From positions 1,268,501 to 1,332,500 of the forward strand of contig NZ_CP022708.1 of the NCBI RefSeq assembly GCF_025340265.1: 64,000 nt of DNA. Reading direction: 5' to 3'. Origin of the DNA: Novosphingobium sp. 9. Lineage in GTDB: Bacteria > Pseudomonadota > Alphaproteobacteria > Sphingomonadales > Sphingomonadaceae. The stretch's first letter is position 1; each line of letters starts with the position of its first letter. The notes below the pieces were generated by a model. That model was not told the DNA's origin, did not search any database, and saw nothing but the letters and a program-made list of their open reading frames with translations. Made by a program: the position numbers and the translations under genes. Below are positions 18,971 through 28,326 of the stretch, in pieces.

Positions 18971-21832
18971 ATGACCGAAAACTCTGGTGAAATGCTCGAC
19001 AAGACCTTCGATCCGGCGGGGATCGAGACCCGCTGGTATGCCCATTGGGAAGCGAACGGCCTGTTCCGGCCCGAACGCCCCGATGCCGCGCCCTTCACCA
19101 TCGTGAACCCGCCGCCGAACGTCACCGGCTCGCTCCACATCGGCCACGCGCTCGACAACACCTTGCAGGACATCGTGATCCGTCACGAGCGTCTCAAGGG
19201 CAAGGACGCGCTGTGGGTGGTCGGCACCGACCATGCGGGCATCGCCACGCAGATGGTGGTCGAGCGCCAGATGGAAGCCGCAGGCGACAAGCGCACGAAC
19301 TACACGCGCGAAGGCTTCATCGACAAGGTGTGGGACTGGAAGCGCGAGAGCGGCGGCACCATCACCGGCCAGCTGCGTCGCCTCGGCTGCTCGATGGACT
19401 GGTCGCGCGAGCAGTTCACCATGGACCCGCACTTCACCAGGGCCGTGGTCAAGGTCTTCGTCGACCTGCACAAGCAGGGCCTCATCTATCGCGACAAGCG
19501 TCTGGTGAACTGGGACCCGAAGCTGAAGACCGCGATTTCCGACCTTGAGGTCGAGACGCGCGAGATCAACGGCTCGTTCTGGCACCTGAAATACCCGCTC
19601 TCGGACGGTTCGGGCTATATCCACGTCGCCACCACCCGTCCCGAGACGATGCTGGCCGACATGGCCGTGGCCGTGAACCCCGAGGACGCGCGCTACAAGG
19701 ATCTCGTCGCGCGCGGTGCCACCGTGACGCTGCCGATCACTGGGCGCGAGATTCCCATCGTCGCCGACGAGCACGCCGACCCGGAACTGGGCTCGGGCGC
19801 GGTGAAGATCACGCCGGGGCATGACTTCAACGACTTCGAAGTCGGCCGCCGCGCCGGAATCGAGGCGCGCGACATGCTCAACATGCTCGATGCCGAGGCG
19901 AAGGTCTGCCAGACCGCCGACGGCCTCGTACCGTCCGAATTCATCGGCATGGACCGCTTCGACGCGCGCAAGCTGGTGGTCGAGATGCTCGACGCCGATG
20001 GCCTGCTCGAAAAGGTCGAGGACCGCGTGATCCAGACGCCTTACGGCGATCGCGGCGGCGTGGTCATCGAGCCGTGGCTGACCGACCAGTGGTACGTCGA
20101 TGCGGCCACGCTCGCCGGGCCGCCGATGGAAGCGGTGCGCTCGGGCGCGATCGAGATCGTCCCCAAGTCGTGGGAGAAGACCTTCTTCAACTGGATGGAG
20201 AACATCCAGCCCTGGTGCGTCTCGCGCCAGCTGTGGTGGGGCCACCGCATCCCGGCGTGGTATGGGCCGAAAAAGGTTTCAGACTCTGCGCTCAGCTACT
20301 CAACACACGAAAAACCGGATGGGCAGATTGAGTTCTCTGGCGTCGAAATATTTGTAGCAGAGACTGAAGAAGAGGCGCTGCGCCTAGCTAACGAATTTTA
20401 CGGTCCTGAATATCAAGCATACATTGCCGATGGCCCCCTCGATGAGAGGGATGATCTTACTTTACCGATTTGGCGCGACAACGACGTGCTCGACACCTGG
20501 TTCTCCTCGGCGCTATGGCCTTTCGCCACGCTCGGCTGGCCGGAAGTCGATGCAACCCCCTCCCCGTTCGCATCGAGCGAAGTCGAGATGCCGCGCGATG
20601 GTGTCTCGACTGCGCTCGACACGAACGGCCGTCAGAGCCTGCTCGCCAAGCACTACCCCAACGATCTGCTCATCTCGGGCTTCGACATCCTGTTCTTCTG
20701 GGATGCGCGCATGGCCATGCAGGGCATCCACTTCATGAAGGAAGTGCCGTGGAAGCGGCTCTATCTCCATGGGCTGGTGCGCGCGGCGGACGGCGCCAAG
20801 ATGTCGAAGTCGAAGGGCAACGTCGTCGATCCGCTCGGCCTCATCGACCAGTACGGCGCCGACGCGCTGCGCTTCTTCATGGCCGCCATGGAGAGCCAGG
20901 GCCGCGACGTGAAGATGGACGAGAAACGGGTCGAGGGATACCGCAACTTCGCCACCAAGCTGTGGAACGCCGCGCGCTTCTGCCAGTCCAACGGCATCAC
21001 CGCGAGCACCTCGGTCAAGGCCCCGGCCGCGACCACAGCGGTCAACCGCTGGATCATCGGCGAAGTGGTCGAAACCGTCGCCGCGCTCGACAAGGCCATG
21101 GCCGACCTGCGCTTCGATGCCGCCGCCAACGCGATCTACCACTTCGTATGGAACCAGTTCTGCGACTGGTACATCGAGCTTATCAAGGGATCGTTCGACG
21201 ACGAGACCAAGGCCGTCGCCGGTTGGGTGCTCGACCAGATCCTCGTCATGCTGCACCCGTTCATGCCCTTCGTCACCGAAGAGCTGTGGAGCAAGATGGG
21301 CACGCGCGAGAGCGAACTGATCGTCGCGAAGTGGCCCGCGCCGGAAGCCGAAGTCGATGCTGCCGCCAAGGCCGAAGTCGAATGGCTGATCGCGCTCGTC
21401 GGCAACCTGCGCGGTGCGAAAGCAGAACTCGGCATTGCACCGGGCGCGCGTCTTACCGCCTATCTCGGCAATCCCTCGGAGGCGACCCGCGCGATCATCG
21501 AGCGCAACGGTAGCGCCATCGACCGCCTTGCCCGTCTCGAAGCGATCCGCTTCGAGGCTGCGCCTGCCGGTCCTGCCATGCAGATCGGCGCAGGCGATGC
21601 GACGCTCGTTCTCCCGCTCGAAGGCGTGATCGACATCGCGGCGGAGAAGGCCCGTCTGGAGAAGGCGCTCGCCGCCTCGCAGAAGGAAGCCAAGTCGCTC
21701 GAAGGCCGCCTGTCGAACCCCAAGTTCGTCGAGAAGGCCAAGCCGGAAGCCATCGAAAAGGCTCGCGCCGACCACGCGCACCATGCCGCCGAGGCCGAAC
21801 GCCTCGTCGCCGCCCTCGCCCGCCTGGGCTGA
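18971..21832 (+). CDS. valS: valyl-tRNA synthetase, with in-frame repeat insertion
   Basis: The 953-residue class I synthetase has HIGH motif HIGHALDNT and KMSKS motif [13 protein letters not shown]. The editing domain lies between, then an anticodon-binding domain and a C-terminal coiled coil ([20 protein letters not shown]). The start at 18971 ([15 protein letters not shown]) fits the family; MLDKTFDP seven codons later is an alternative. Two oddities are adjacent. Codons for roughly residues 435-500 (20271..20470) are much poorer in GC than the rest (about 49% over 20281..20460). Then, between GWPE and [12 protein letters not shown], there are 35 residues where I recall about 8 in E. coli ValRS. 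The excess is encoded by a 65-bp imperfect palindrome related to an intergenic repeat in this window. Confidence 0.96.
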   Translation: MTENSGEMLDKTFDPAGIETRWYAHWEANGLFRPERPDAAPFTIVNPPPNVTGSLHIGHALDNTLQDIVIRHERLKGKDALWVVGTDHAGIATQMVVERQMEAAGDKRTNYTREGFIDKVWDWKRESGGTITGQLRRLGCSMDWSREQFTMDPHFTRAVVKVFVDLHKQGLIYRDKRLVNWDPKLKTAISDLEVETREINGSFWHLKYPLSDGSGYIHVATTRPETMLADMAVAVNPEDARYKDLVARGATVTLPITGREIPIVADEHADPELGSGAVKITPGHDFNDFEVGRRAGIEARDMLNMLDAEAKVCQTADGLVPSEFIGMDRFDARKLVVEMLDADGLLEKVEDRVIQTPYGDRGGVVIEPWLTDQWYVDAATLAGPPMEAVRSGAIEIVPKSWEKTFFNWMENIQPWCVSRQLWWGHRIPAWYGPKKVSDSALSYSTHEKPDGQIEFSGVEIFVAETEEEALRLANEFYGPEYQAYIADGPLDERDDLTLPIWRDNDVLDTWFSSALWPFATLGWPEVDATPSPFASSEVEMPRDGVSTALDTNGRQSLLAKHYPNDLLISGFDILFFWDARMAMQGIHFMKEVPWKRLYLHGLVRAADGAKMSKSKGNVVDPLGLIDQYGADALRFFMAAMESQGRDVKMDEKRVEGYRNFATKLWNAARFCQSNGITASTSVKAPAATTAVNRWIIGEVVETVAALDKAMADLRFDAAANAIYHFVWNQFCDWYIELIKGSFDDETKAVAGWVLDQILVMLHPFMPFVTEELWSKMGTRESELIVAKWPAPEAEVDAAAKAEVEWLIALVGNLRGAKAELGIAPGARLTAYLGNPSEATRAIIERNGSAIDRLARLEAIRFEAAPAGPAMQIGAGDATLVLPLEGVIDIAAEKARLEKALAASQKEAKSLEGRLSNPKFVEKAKPEAIEKARADHAHHAAEAERLVAALARLG
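20564..20628. repeat. 65-bp palindromic element inside valS coding sequence
   Basis: Left arm 20564..20592 and right arm 20600..20628 are imperfect inverted repeats (24 of 29 positions pair) round a 7-base spacer. The right arm contains ACTGCGCTCGACACGAACGG, which occurs identically at 57439..57458 in an intergenic palindrome of the same design. It is read in frame, encoding about 22 residues including [19 protein letters not shown], between the editing domain and the KMSKS loop. It resembles, in principle, the protein-coding palindromic elements known from Rickettsia. Confidence 0.8.
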
Positions 21833-21845
21833 GGATAGACCTTAC

Positions 21846-21884
21846 AAAAAGGCCCCGCTCTCCACCGAGAGCGGGGCCTTTTTT
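21846..21884 (+). terminator. rho-independent terminator of valS
   Basis: GGCCCCGCTCTC (21851..21862) and GAGAGCGGGGCC (21867..21878) form a 12-bp perfect stem with a CACC loop. An A run precedes it and six T follow, 14 bases after the valS stop. Confidence 0.92.
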
Positions 21885-21889
21885 GTGTG

Positions 21890-21996
21890 CGAACGAGCAA
21901 AGGCTCGTTCGAGCGCGGCATCGGCCCACGCCCCCACCCACCACCCGACGGAAGTATGCTCAACGGGTGGTGGGTGGGGGCGTGGGCCGGTGCCGC
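21890..21996. repeat. nested palindromes including a 33-bp-arm hairpin, valS-recN gap
   Basis: A short palindrome (CGAACGAGC at 21890..21898 and its exact complement at 21903..21911) is followed by a large hairpin. Arm 21915..21947 pairs with 21964..21996 at 32 of 33 positions round a 16-base loop. The arms are C-rich on one strand and G-rich on the other, built on CCCCCACCCACCACCCG. It sits between the ends of two convergent genes. It is probably an extragenic repeat; it may also isolate the two transcripts. Confidence 0.75.
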
Positions 21997-21998
21997 AT

Positions 21999-22024
21999 GT
22001 AAAATGCCCTTCAGGGCATTTTAC
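21999..22024 (-). terminator. palindromic terminator of recN
   Basis: GTAAAATGCCCT and its exact complement pair round a two-base centre, giving a hairpin whose outer part is AAAA/TTTT. It lies ten bases after the recN stop and could act in both directions. Confidence 0.65.
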
Positions 22025-22034
22025 AAACGAACCC

Positions 22035-23699
22035 TCAAAGCTTCTCCAGAAGCCGATCCGCCTGCGCGCGGGCCTCGTCGGTCACTTCGGCGCCCGACAG
22101 CATGCGCGCGATCTCTTCCTTGCGCTCGGCATCGCTGAGCGGCGTGACAGAGGTGCGCGTGACCGTCCCCTGCGAGGACTTGGCGATCATGTAGTGGCGA
22201 TCGCCGCGCGCGGCGACCTGCGGGCTGTGCGTCACCGCCAGCAACTGTCCGGTCGAGGCGAGGCGCGAAAGCCGCTCGCCGATGGCATCCGCCACGGCAC
22301 CGCCGACGCCGCGATCGATTTCGTCGAAGATCACCGTCGCCGCGCCGCCCTCTTCGGCCAGAGCGACTTTCAGCGCGAGGATGAAGCGCGACAGTTCGCC
22401 GCCCGAGGCGATCTTCGCAAGCGGGGCGAAATCGGTGCCGGGGTTGGTCGAAATCAGGAATTCCACCGCGTCCATGCCGCTCGCGCTCCAGCGCTCTTCG
22501 GGCAGGCGGACGACCGAGGTCTGGAACCGCGCGGCATCGAGCTTGAGCGGCGCCAGTTCGCTCGCCACCGCCACATCGAGGCGTTTTGCGGCCGCGCGAC
22601 GCAGGTCATGCAGCGCGCCTGCCTTCTCGCGATAGTCGAGCGCCGCCTTCTGCGCCACTTTCTCCAGCGCCGCGAGATGCTCCTCGCCGCCCTCGATCAC
22701 CGCCAGTGCCTCGCGAAATTCGGCGAGCTTGGCGGGCAGATCGTCGACCTGACAGCCGTGCTTGCGGGCAGCCGCGCGCAAATCGAACAGACGGGTTTCC
22801 ACCCGGTCCAGTTCGGCAGGATCGAAGGCCAATGCCTCGACCGCCGCGTCGATCTTCTCCTCGGCCTCGCCCGCCTCGATCAGCGCGCGGTCGAGCGCGG
22901 CGAGCGCTTCCTCCAGCAGCGGATGCTCTCCGGCAATGCGGTCCAGCCGCCGCGACGCACCGCGCAGGTTCGCCACCGCCGAATCGGAGCCGGTCCAGAC
23001 GTGCGCCAGCGCCGCGAGGTCGTCGGCCAGACGTTCGCCCTTCTGCATGTCGGCGCGGGCATGGGCGAGTTGCTCTTCCTCGCCCTCGTCGGGCGCCAGC
23101 ACTTCCAGTTCGGCAAGGTAGGAGGCGATCAGGTCCTGCTCTTCGGCGGCGCGCGAAACCCGCTCGCGCGCCTCGTCGAGCAGCCCTTGCGCGGCGCGCC
23201 ACGCCCGCCACGCGGCACCGACCTCGGAGACGTCCCCGCCTGCGAAGCGATCGAGCAGCACGCGATGGCCACGCGCATTGACGAGGCCGCGATCATCGTG
23301 CTGGCCGTGAATCTCCACCAGCGCAGGCGCGATGTCGCGCAGCAGCGCCACGCCGACAGGCTGGTCGTTGAGCCAGGCCTTGCTGCCACCATCCGCCTTC
23401 AGCTGGCGGCGTAGGATCAGCGGTTCTCCGGGTTCGATCTCGATCCCGGCGTCCTCGATCCCCGTCGTGACGACGGGCGGCAACTGCGCGAAATCGAAGC
23501 TGGCGATAACGCTGGCGCGATCCTCTCCGGCCCGCACCAGCCCGCTGTCGGCGCGGTTGCCGATAACGAGGCCGAGGGCATCGAGCAGGATCGACTTGCC
23601 CGCGCCGGTCTCACCGGTGAGCACACCGAGGCCGCCGGCGAAATCGAGATCGAGCGCCTCGATCAGGACGATGTTGCGAATGGAAAGCCGGGTCAACAT
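22035..23699 (-). CDS. recN: DNA repair protein RecN
   Basis: The 554-residue SMC-like ATPase has Walker A LTGETGAGKSILLDAL near the start, a HGQHDDRGL motif, two long Glu/Ala/Arg-rich coiled-coil arms, the signature KIASGGELSRFILALK, and Walker B ATVIFDEIDRGVGG. RecN acts early in double-strand break repair and tethers DNA ends. The start MLTRLSIRNIVLIEAL is the family start; eight extra upstream codons were left out. The order bamD, then recN is common in proteobacteria; here an Rrf2-type regulator gene lies between them. Confidence 0.95.
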   Translation of the reverse strand: MLTRLSIRNIVLIEALDLDFAGGLGVLTGETGAGKSILLDALGLVIGNRADSGLVRAGEDRASVIASFDFAQLPPVVTTGIEDAGIEIEPGEPLILRRQLKADGGSKAWLNDQPVGVALLRDIAPALVEIHGQHDDRGLVNARGHRVLLDRFAGGDVSEVGAAWRAWRAAQGLLDEARERVSRAAEEQDLIASYLAELEVLAPDEGEEEQLAHARADMQKGERLADDLAALAHVWTGSDSAVANLRGASRRLDRIAGEHPLLEEALAALDRALIEAGEAEEKIDAAVEALAFDPAELDRVETRLFDLRAAARKHGCQVDDLPAKLAEFREALAVIEGGEEHLAALEKVAQKAALDYREKAGALHDLRRAAAKRLDVAVASELAPLKLDAARFQTSVVRLPEERWSASGMDAVEFLISTNPGTDFAPLAKIASGGELSRFILALKVALAEEGGAATVIFDEIDRGVGGAVADAIGERLSRLASTGQLLAVTHSPQVAARGDRHYMIAKSSQGTVTRTSVTPLSDAERKEEIARMLSGAEVTDEARAQADRLLEKL

Positions 23700-23760
23700 G
23701 TTCGCGAAGCGTTCTATCGACAATCGGAACGCGCGTCACCCGGAAATGCGCGCCGAAACG

Positions 23761-24230
23761 TCAGGCCGCGTTCGGTCGCGCGACGTCTTCCCGAGCCTCA
23801 TCGACCGGAAACGCATCTTCCAGCGCGATCGGATCGGCCAGCGTCAGCCGGTCGAGCACCGCCGCCGTCTCGTCACGCAGCATGAGCATCAGCGCGCGCA
23901 GGCGGCATTCGGATTCGGGCAGGCAGTTCGCGCAGGTCTCGTGCGCGTTGCGACTGGCGCAAGGCACCAACGCCAGACTGCCGCGCGTAATGCGGATGAT
24001 GTCGCCATAGCGCACGTCGATAGGCGGCAGCGCCAGTTCGTATCCCCGGCACGCCCGCGATGCGAGCGCACGATACCATCGCGCGAAAGTTCGGAGAGAA
24101 TGACCGTCAGGAACTTGCGCGGAATGTTCTGCGCAGAGGCAATCGCCTCCAGACGCACCGGCCCCTGCTGGTATTCGTCCGCCAGATGTTGAAGCGCACG
24201 GATGGTATATCGGGTTTTCTGCGAGAGCAT
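23761..24230 (-). pseudogene. Rrf2-family Fe-S transcriptional regulator, frameshifted as sequenced
   Basis: The first frame encodes the Rrf2 winged-helix domain: MLSQKTRYTIRALQHLADEY, then IPRKFLTVILSELSRDGIVR and SHRGR. The second frame continues it (expected GGYELALPPIDV, then RYGDIIRITRGSLALVPCAS) and holds four Cys in the pattern C-x8-C-x2-C-x5-C, three of which could ligate an Fe-S cluster as in IscR, NsrR and RirA. The frames join at a C run on the plus strand (24044..24047); one extra base there gives GGY and a single 156-residue protein of normal family length. A homopolymer undercall is more likely than a real loss. The target (iron, nitric oxide or redox) is not inferable. A perfect inverted repeat at 24251..24279, just upstream of its ATG, could be its own operator. 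Confidence 0.82.
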
Positions 24231-24250
24231 GGCGCGGTCATGACAACGCT

Positions 24251-24279
24251 ACCCTGCCGGAAAAGTCAACCGGCAGGGT
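24251..24279. promoter_or_regulatory. inverted repeat upstream of the Rrf2 gene
   Basis: ACCCTGCCGG (24251..24260) and CCGGCAGGGT (24270..24279) are exact complements round a 9-base loop. They lie between the bamD stop and the Rrf2 start on the minus strand. There is no T run in that direction. It may be the end of bamD, an mRNA-processing hairpin, or an operator for the regulator. Confidence 0.45.
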
Positions 24280-24327
24280 GGACTAAGCTGTGCTCCGGCC
24301 CGGAAATAGTCCGACCGAAGGTCCAGC

Positions 24328-25128
24328 TCAGCTCTTCTGAAGTTCTTTCGGCTGGTACTTGGCGATCAGCTTGTAGGCACGCGCGTACCACACGCTGTCG
24401 GGATAGTTGCGCTGCAGCACGGCGGCCGCCTTGCGCGCCTCGTCCGGAGTGCCGAGCGAGAGATAGCCCTCGACCAGACGATACAGCGCCTCGGGCGCGT
24501 GGCTGGTAGTGGCGTAATTGTCGACGACGTTGCGGAAACGCAGGGTTGCAGCCAGCCAGCGACCGCTCTTCTCGTAGAAACGACCGATCGTCATGTCCTT
24601 GCCCGCAAGGTGATCGTTCACCAGATCGAGCTTGAGCTTGGCATCGGTGGCATAGGTCGTCGTCGGGTAACGACGGATGATGTCGGTCAGCGCATCCTTG
24701 GCCTGCTGCGTGGTCTTCTGATCGCGCGTCACATCGCTGATCTGCTCGTAATAGCACACCGCGATCAGATAATAGGCATAAGGCGCGTCCTTGTTGCCCG
24801 GATGGATCGACAGGAAGCGCTGCGCGGACTGCACGGCCTTGTTGTAATCACGCGCCACATAATAGCTGAATGCGCTCATCAGTTCGGCGCGTCGGGCCCA
24901 GGGCGAATAAGGGTGCTGGCGCTCAACTTCGTCGAACAGCGCTGCCGCCTGCAGGGTGCGCCCGTCGTTGAGGCGCTGCTGTGCAGCCGTGTAAAGCGTG
25001 TCGACGTCGCGCGCGACATAGGCCGTGTCCTTGGTCTTGCCCCCGCGACCGGCGCAACCGGCAGTGAGAACAGTGGCCCCAGCGGCTACGGCAAGCAGGG
25101 CGGTCTTCAATCGCGAGCGTTCGAACAT
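24328..25128 (-). CDS. bamD: outer-membrane protein assembly lipoprotein BamD
   Basis: The 266-residue lipoprotein has a lipobox LTAGC with Cys25, followed by five TPR-like helical repeats: TLYTAAQQRLNDGRTLQAA, VERQHPYSPWARRAELM, AVQSAQRFLSIHPGN, DIIRRYPTTTYATDAK. BamD is the essential partner of BamA in folding outer-membrane beta-barrels and sits on the periplasmic face of the outer membrane. The HPYSPWA motif in repeat one, where substrate signals bind, is conserved. It precedes the Rrf2 gene and recN on the same strand. Confidence 0.96.
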   Translation of the reverse strand: MFERSRLKTALLAVAAGATVLTAGCAGRGGKTKDTAYVARDVDTLYTAAQQRLNDGRTLQAAALFDEVERQHPYSPWARRAELMSAFSYYVARDYNKAVQSAQRFLSIHPGNKDAPYAYYLIAVCYYEQISDVTRDQKTTQQAKDALTDIIRRYPTTTYATDAKLKLDLVNDHLAGKDMTIGRFYEKSGRWLAATLRFRNVVDNYATTSHAPEALYRLVEGYLSLGTPDEARKAAAVLQRNYPDSVWYARAYKLIAKYQPKELQKS

Positions 25129-25305
25129 GGTGTGGGTCTATAGCCAGCACATCGCCGAACGCAAAGTGAAGTTGCGTGGGGGACTCGGGAAATCGGCAAA
25201 CTGTGCAAGTCTCGCCTCATATTTCCATACTTTTGCAGGCCTTCACCAGAGACATGAGAAGTCTTCGCACATGACAAGCGGCGGGCCGTTGCGCATAACA
25301 ATGCC

Positions 25306-27090
25306 ATGGCGGCAGAAACCCATCTCTACTCCCCCTTCCTTTCCGATGCGCTGGTGATCCTGGGCGCGGCAGGCGCGGTGATTCCCGTGTTCTCCCGCTT
25401 TCGCATCACCCCGGTCATCGGGTTCATCCTGATCGGCGTGCTGGTCGGACCGTTCGGCCTGGGCCGCCACGTGTTCGACCACCCATGGCTGGGCTACGTC
25501 ACGATCACCGATCCCGACGGGCTGGAGGTCTTCGCCGAGTTCGGCATCATCCTGCTGCTGTTCTCGATCGGGCTGGAGCTGTCGTTCGGGCGCCTGTGGC
25601 AGATGCGCCGCATGGTCTTCGGGCTTGGCGCGATGGAACTGCTGGTGACGGGCGCGGCCTTCACCTTCATCCTCTCGACGATGGGGCAGTCAACGGCGGG
25701 ATCGCTGGCCCTCGGCCTCGCGCTCGCGCTGTCCTCGACCGCGCTGGTGCTCAAGATCACCAGCACCTCTACCCCGGTAGGCCGCGCCGCGCTGGCGATG
25801 CTGCTGTTCGAGGATATCGCCCTCGTCCCGATCATCTTCCTGCTGGGCGCGCTGGCCCCGCATGCCGATGCGGACGGGATGAAGGGGCTCCTTTCCACGC
25901 TGATGTGGGGCGGCGCGGTCGTTGCGGGCCTGCTGATCTTCGGGCGCTTCCTGCTGCCGCCGCTGTTCGCACAGGCCGCGCGGACCAAGAGCCCGGAGCT
26001 GTTCCTGGCCGCCAGCCTGCTCGTCGTCATCCTCGCCTCACTGGCGACGGCGGCGACTGGTCTTTCGCCCATCGTCGGCGCGCTCGTGGCCGGACTGCTG
26101 ATCGCCGAGACCGAGTACCACGCCGAGGTCGAGGAGATCACCGAGCCGTTCAAGGGCCTCGCGCTCGGCGTGTTCCTCATCACCATCGGCATGAGCATTG
26201 ACCTCTCGGTGGTCTGGAAGAACCTCGTGCCGATCCTGCTGGCGACGCTGGGGGTGATGGTGGTCAAGTCCATCGTCACCGGGCTGCTGCTGCGGCTGAT
26301 GGGCGCGCGGCGCGGCACCGCGACCGAGACCGGGATCCTGATGTCCAGCCCCTCCGAAACCACGCTGATCGTGCTGTCGGCGGCGACGTCCGCCGGGCTG
26401 ATCCAGAGCGGCACCGCACAGTTCTGGCAGATCGTCACCGCGCTCGGCCTCACCGTCACGCCGCTGCTCTCGCTGTTCGGGCGGCTGATGGCCAAGCGGG
26501 TGGACGGCGTGGAGGACACGCACCACCCGATAATGGACGACCGGACGCCGCCCACGCTGATCATCGGCTTCGGGCGCGTCGGCATGCTGGTGGCAGACCT
26601 GCTGACCACCCACAAACGCCCGTACTACGCGGTCGATTCGGACGCCGATCTGGTCTCGCAGGGCAAGCGGCAGGGCTATGCGGTGACGTTCGGCAATGCC
26701 GGGCGCGGCGATGCGATGCGCAGGCTCGGTGTCGCCCATGCCAAGGCGGTGATCCTGACGATGGACGAGCCGGTCACGGCGCAGCGCCTCGTGCGCAAGC
26801 TGCGCGGCGAATTCCCCGACCTGCCGATCATCGCCCGCGCCCGCGACGTGGACCACGCCGCTGCGCTCTATCGCGCCGGGGCCACCCATGCGGTGCCAGA
26901 GACGCTGGAAAGTTCGCTGCAACTCTCCGAAGCCGCACTGGTCGAGACCGGCGTCGCAATGGGGCCGATCATCGCCTCGATCCACGAAAAGCGCGACGAA
27001 TACCGCGAGCAGATCATGAACGAGGGCGGCCTCAGCGCCAAACCCGCGCTGCGGTCAGGGTCGCTGCGTGAGAAACCAGCTCAATCGTAA
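25306..27090 (+). CDS. CPA2-family cation:proton antiporter with RCK/TrkA-N domain (Kef/YbaL-like)
   Basis: The 594-residue membrane protein has about 12 helices in the first 400 residues. These include ITPVIGFILIGVLVGPFGLG, FGIILLLFSIGLELSF and LFEDIALVPIIF, which has the Asp conserved in CPA2 exchangers. From about residue 415 there is a TrkA-N nucleotide-binding domain (LIIGFGRVGMLVADLL, then YYAVDSDADLV and VTFGNAGRGDAMRRLG), then a short charged tail. It should exchange K+ or Na+ for H+ under nucleotide or redox control. No KefF/KefG-type ancillary gene is adjacent. Its last ten bases overlap the end of the convergent gene. Confidence 0.9.
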   Translation: MAAETHLYSPFLSDALVILGAAGAVIPVFSRFRITPVIGFILIGVLVGPFGLGRHVFDHPWLGYVTITDPDGLEVFAEFGIILLLFSIGLELSFGRLWQMRRMVFGLGAMELLVTGAAFTFILSTMGQSTAGSLALGLALALSSTALVLKITSTSTPVGRAALAMLLFEDIALVPIIFLLGALAPHADADGMKGLLSTLMWGGAVVAGLLIFGRFLLPPLFAQAARTKSPELFLAASLLVVILASLATAATGLSPIVGALVAGLLIAETEYHAEVEEITEPFKGLALGVFLITIGMSIDLSVVWKNLVPILLATLGVMVVKSIVTGLLLRLMGARRGTATETGILMSSPSETTLIVLSAATSAGLIQSGTAQFWQIVTALGLTVTPLLSLFGRLMAKRVDGVEDTHHPIMDDRTPPTLIIGFGRVGMLVADLLTTHKRPYYAVDSDADLVSQGKRQGYAVTFGNAGRGDAMRRLGVAHAKAVILTMDEPVTAQRLVRKLRGEFPDLPIIARARDVDHAAALYRAGATHAVPETLESSLQLSEAALVETGVAMGPIIASIHEKRDEYREQIMNEGGLSAKPALRSGSLREKPAQS

Positions 27091-27296
27091 CACGCCACCC
27101 AGTCGAACAGCGTCACGCCCGCGAGCGGGGCGAGGAACAGCATCAGCATATTGAAGCCGAGGATCGCCAGCACGATCTTCTCCCGGCGCGGGCCGAGCGG
27201 GGGGCGCTGCGGTTCATCGCCGGGCTCTTGCGGCGTCTCGGGCGGCGGAGGACTATCCGCCCCTATGAGAAAATCTTCGCGAAAGTCCCTGAACAT
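27081..27296 (-). CDS. small single-TM protein of unknown function
   Basis: The 71-residue product starts at an ATG with AGGAGA 9 bases upstream. It has an acidic, Pro-rich cytoplasmic half (DSPPPPETPQEPGDEPQRPP) and one C-terminal helix (IVLAILGFNMLMLFLAPLAG), ending WVACYD. It lies 81 bases downstream of the glutaminase gene on the same strand, so probably in one transcript, and overlaps the antiporter gene tail-to-tail by ten bases. No family recognised. Confidence 0.65.
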   Translation of the reverse strand: MFRDFREDFLIGADSPPPPETPQEPGDEPQRPPLGPRREKIVLAILGFNMLMLFLAPLAGVTLFDWVACYD

Positions 27297-27377
27297 GGTC
27301 GGGTTCTCCTGCGCGATGGCATGGGATTTCTCCCGCAACGCCGCCGCCACCCGATCCGTTCCAGCGACAGTGCCTGC

Positions 27378-28319
27378 TCAGCGCGGCTCGAACACCGACC
27401 ATCCAGTGCGCTGGACAAGGCGCTCAAGCGCCATCTGGCCAAGTTGCGAGTTGCCGCTGGGATTGAGGCCGGGAGACCATACCGCGATGCTGGCGATCCC
27501 CGGTGCCACCGCAAGAATACCACCGCCCACGCCCGACTTGCCGGGCAGACCGATGCGATAGGCGAAGTCGCCTGAATTGTCGTACTGCCCGCAGGACATC
27601 ATCACCGCGTTGATACGCCGCGCGCGCTTGTCGGTGATGACGCGGTGCCCGTCCGAGATGCCGCCCGCCATCAGATAGCGCCCGGCCATGGCCAGCTGAC
27701 GGCAGCTCATCGCCAAGGCGCAGAAGTGGAAGTAGGTGCCCAGCACCAGTTCCACCTCACCATGGATATTGCCGAAGGCGCGCATGTAGTTGGCCAGCGC
27801 GCGGTTGGTAAAGCCGGTGTCCTGCTCGGCCCGCGCCACGCTCTCATCGATGGCGATGGTGTCGTCACCCGCCAGTTCGCGCACGAAGCGCAGCAGTTGC
27901 CCGATCGCCTCGCGCGGCTGGAGACGCCCCAGCAGCACATCGCACACCACAATGGCGCCTGCGTTGATGAAGGGATTGCGCGGGATGCCGTGCTCGGTCT
28001 CCAGCTGGACGATCGAATTGAAGGCGCTGCCCGAAGGTTCGCGCCCTACCCGGTTCCACAACTGATCGCCCACCGCCCCCAGCGCCAGCGTCAGCGCGAA
28101 GACCTTCGAGATCGACTGGATCGAGAACGCCTCGTCCGCATCGCCTGCGACGTGTACCTCGCCAGTGCCGAGCACCACCGCGATGCCGAACCTGCTGTCG
28201 GGCACGGCAGCGAGCGGGGGAATGTAGTTGGCCACCCGCCCCCGCTCGGTCGCAGCGCGCATCTCTGCCGTGATCTCGTCAAGCGTCGCCTGCAACGCGG
28301 CACCGGATATCGCGCGCAT
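27378..28319 (-). CDS. glsA: glutaminase
   Basis: The 313-residue serine-dependent beta-lactamase-like glutaminase hydrolyses L-glutamine to glutamate and ammonia. The catalytic Ser-x-x-Lys pair is in SIQSISKVF (Ser69 and Lys72). Other family segments are [22 protein letters not shown], and [28 protein letters not shown] near the C-terminus (shown in parts). The start is the ATG at 28317..28319; a GTG one codon earlier is also open. The gene follows a secreted unknown protein by seven bases and is the second in that short operon. Confidence 0.95.
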   Translation of the reverse strand: MRAISGAALQATLDEITAEMRAATERGRVANYIPPLAAVPDSRFGIAVVLGTGEVHVAGDADEAFSIQSISKVFALTLALGAVGDQLWNRVGREPSGSAFNSIVQLETEHGIPRNPFINAGAIVVCDVLLGRLQPREAIGQLLRFVRELAGDDTIAIDESVARAEQDTGFTNRALANYMRAFGNIHGEVELVLGTYFHFCALAMSCRQLAMAGRYLMAGGISDGHRVITDKRARRINAVMMSCGQYDNSGDFAYRIGLPGKSGVGGGILAVAPGIASIAVWSPGLNPSGNSQLGQMALERLVQRTGWSVFEPR

Positions 28320-28326
28320 CACCGTT

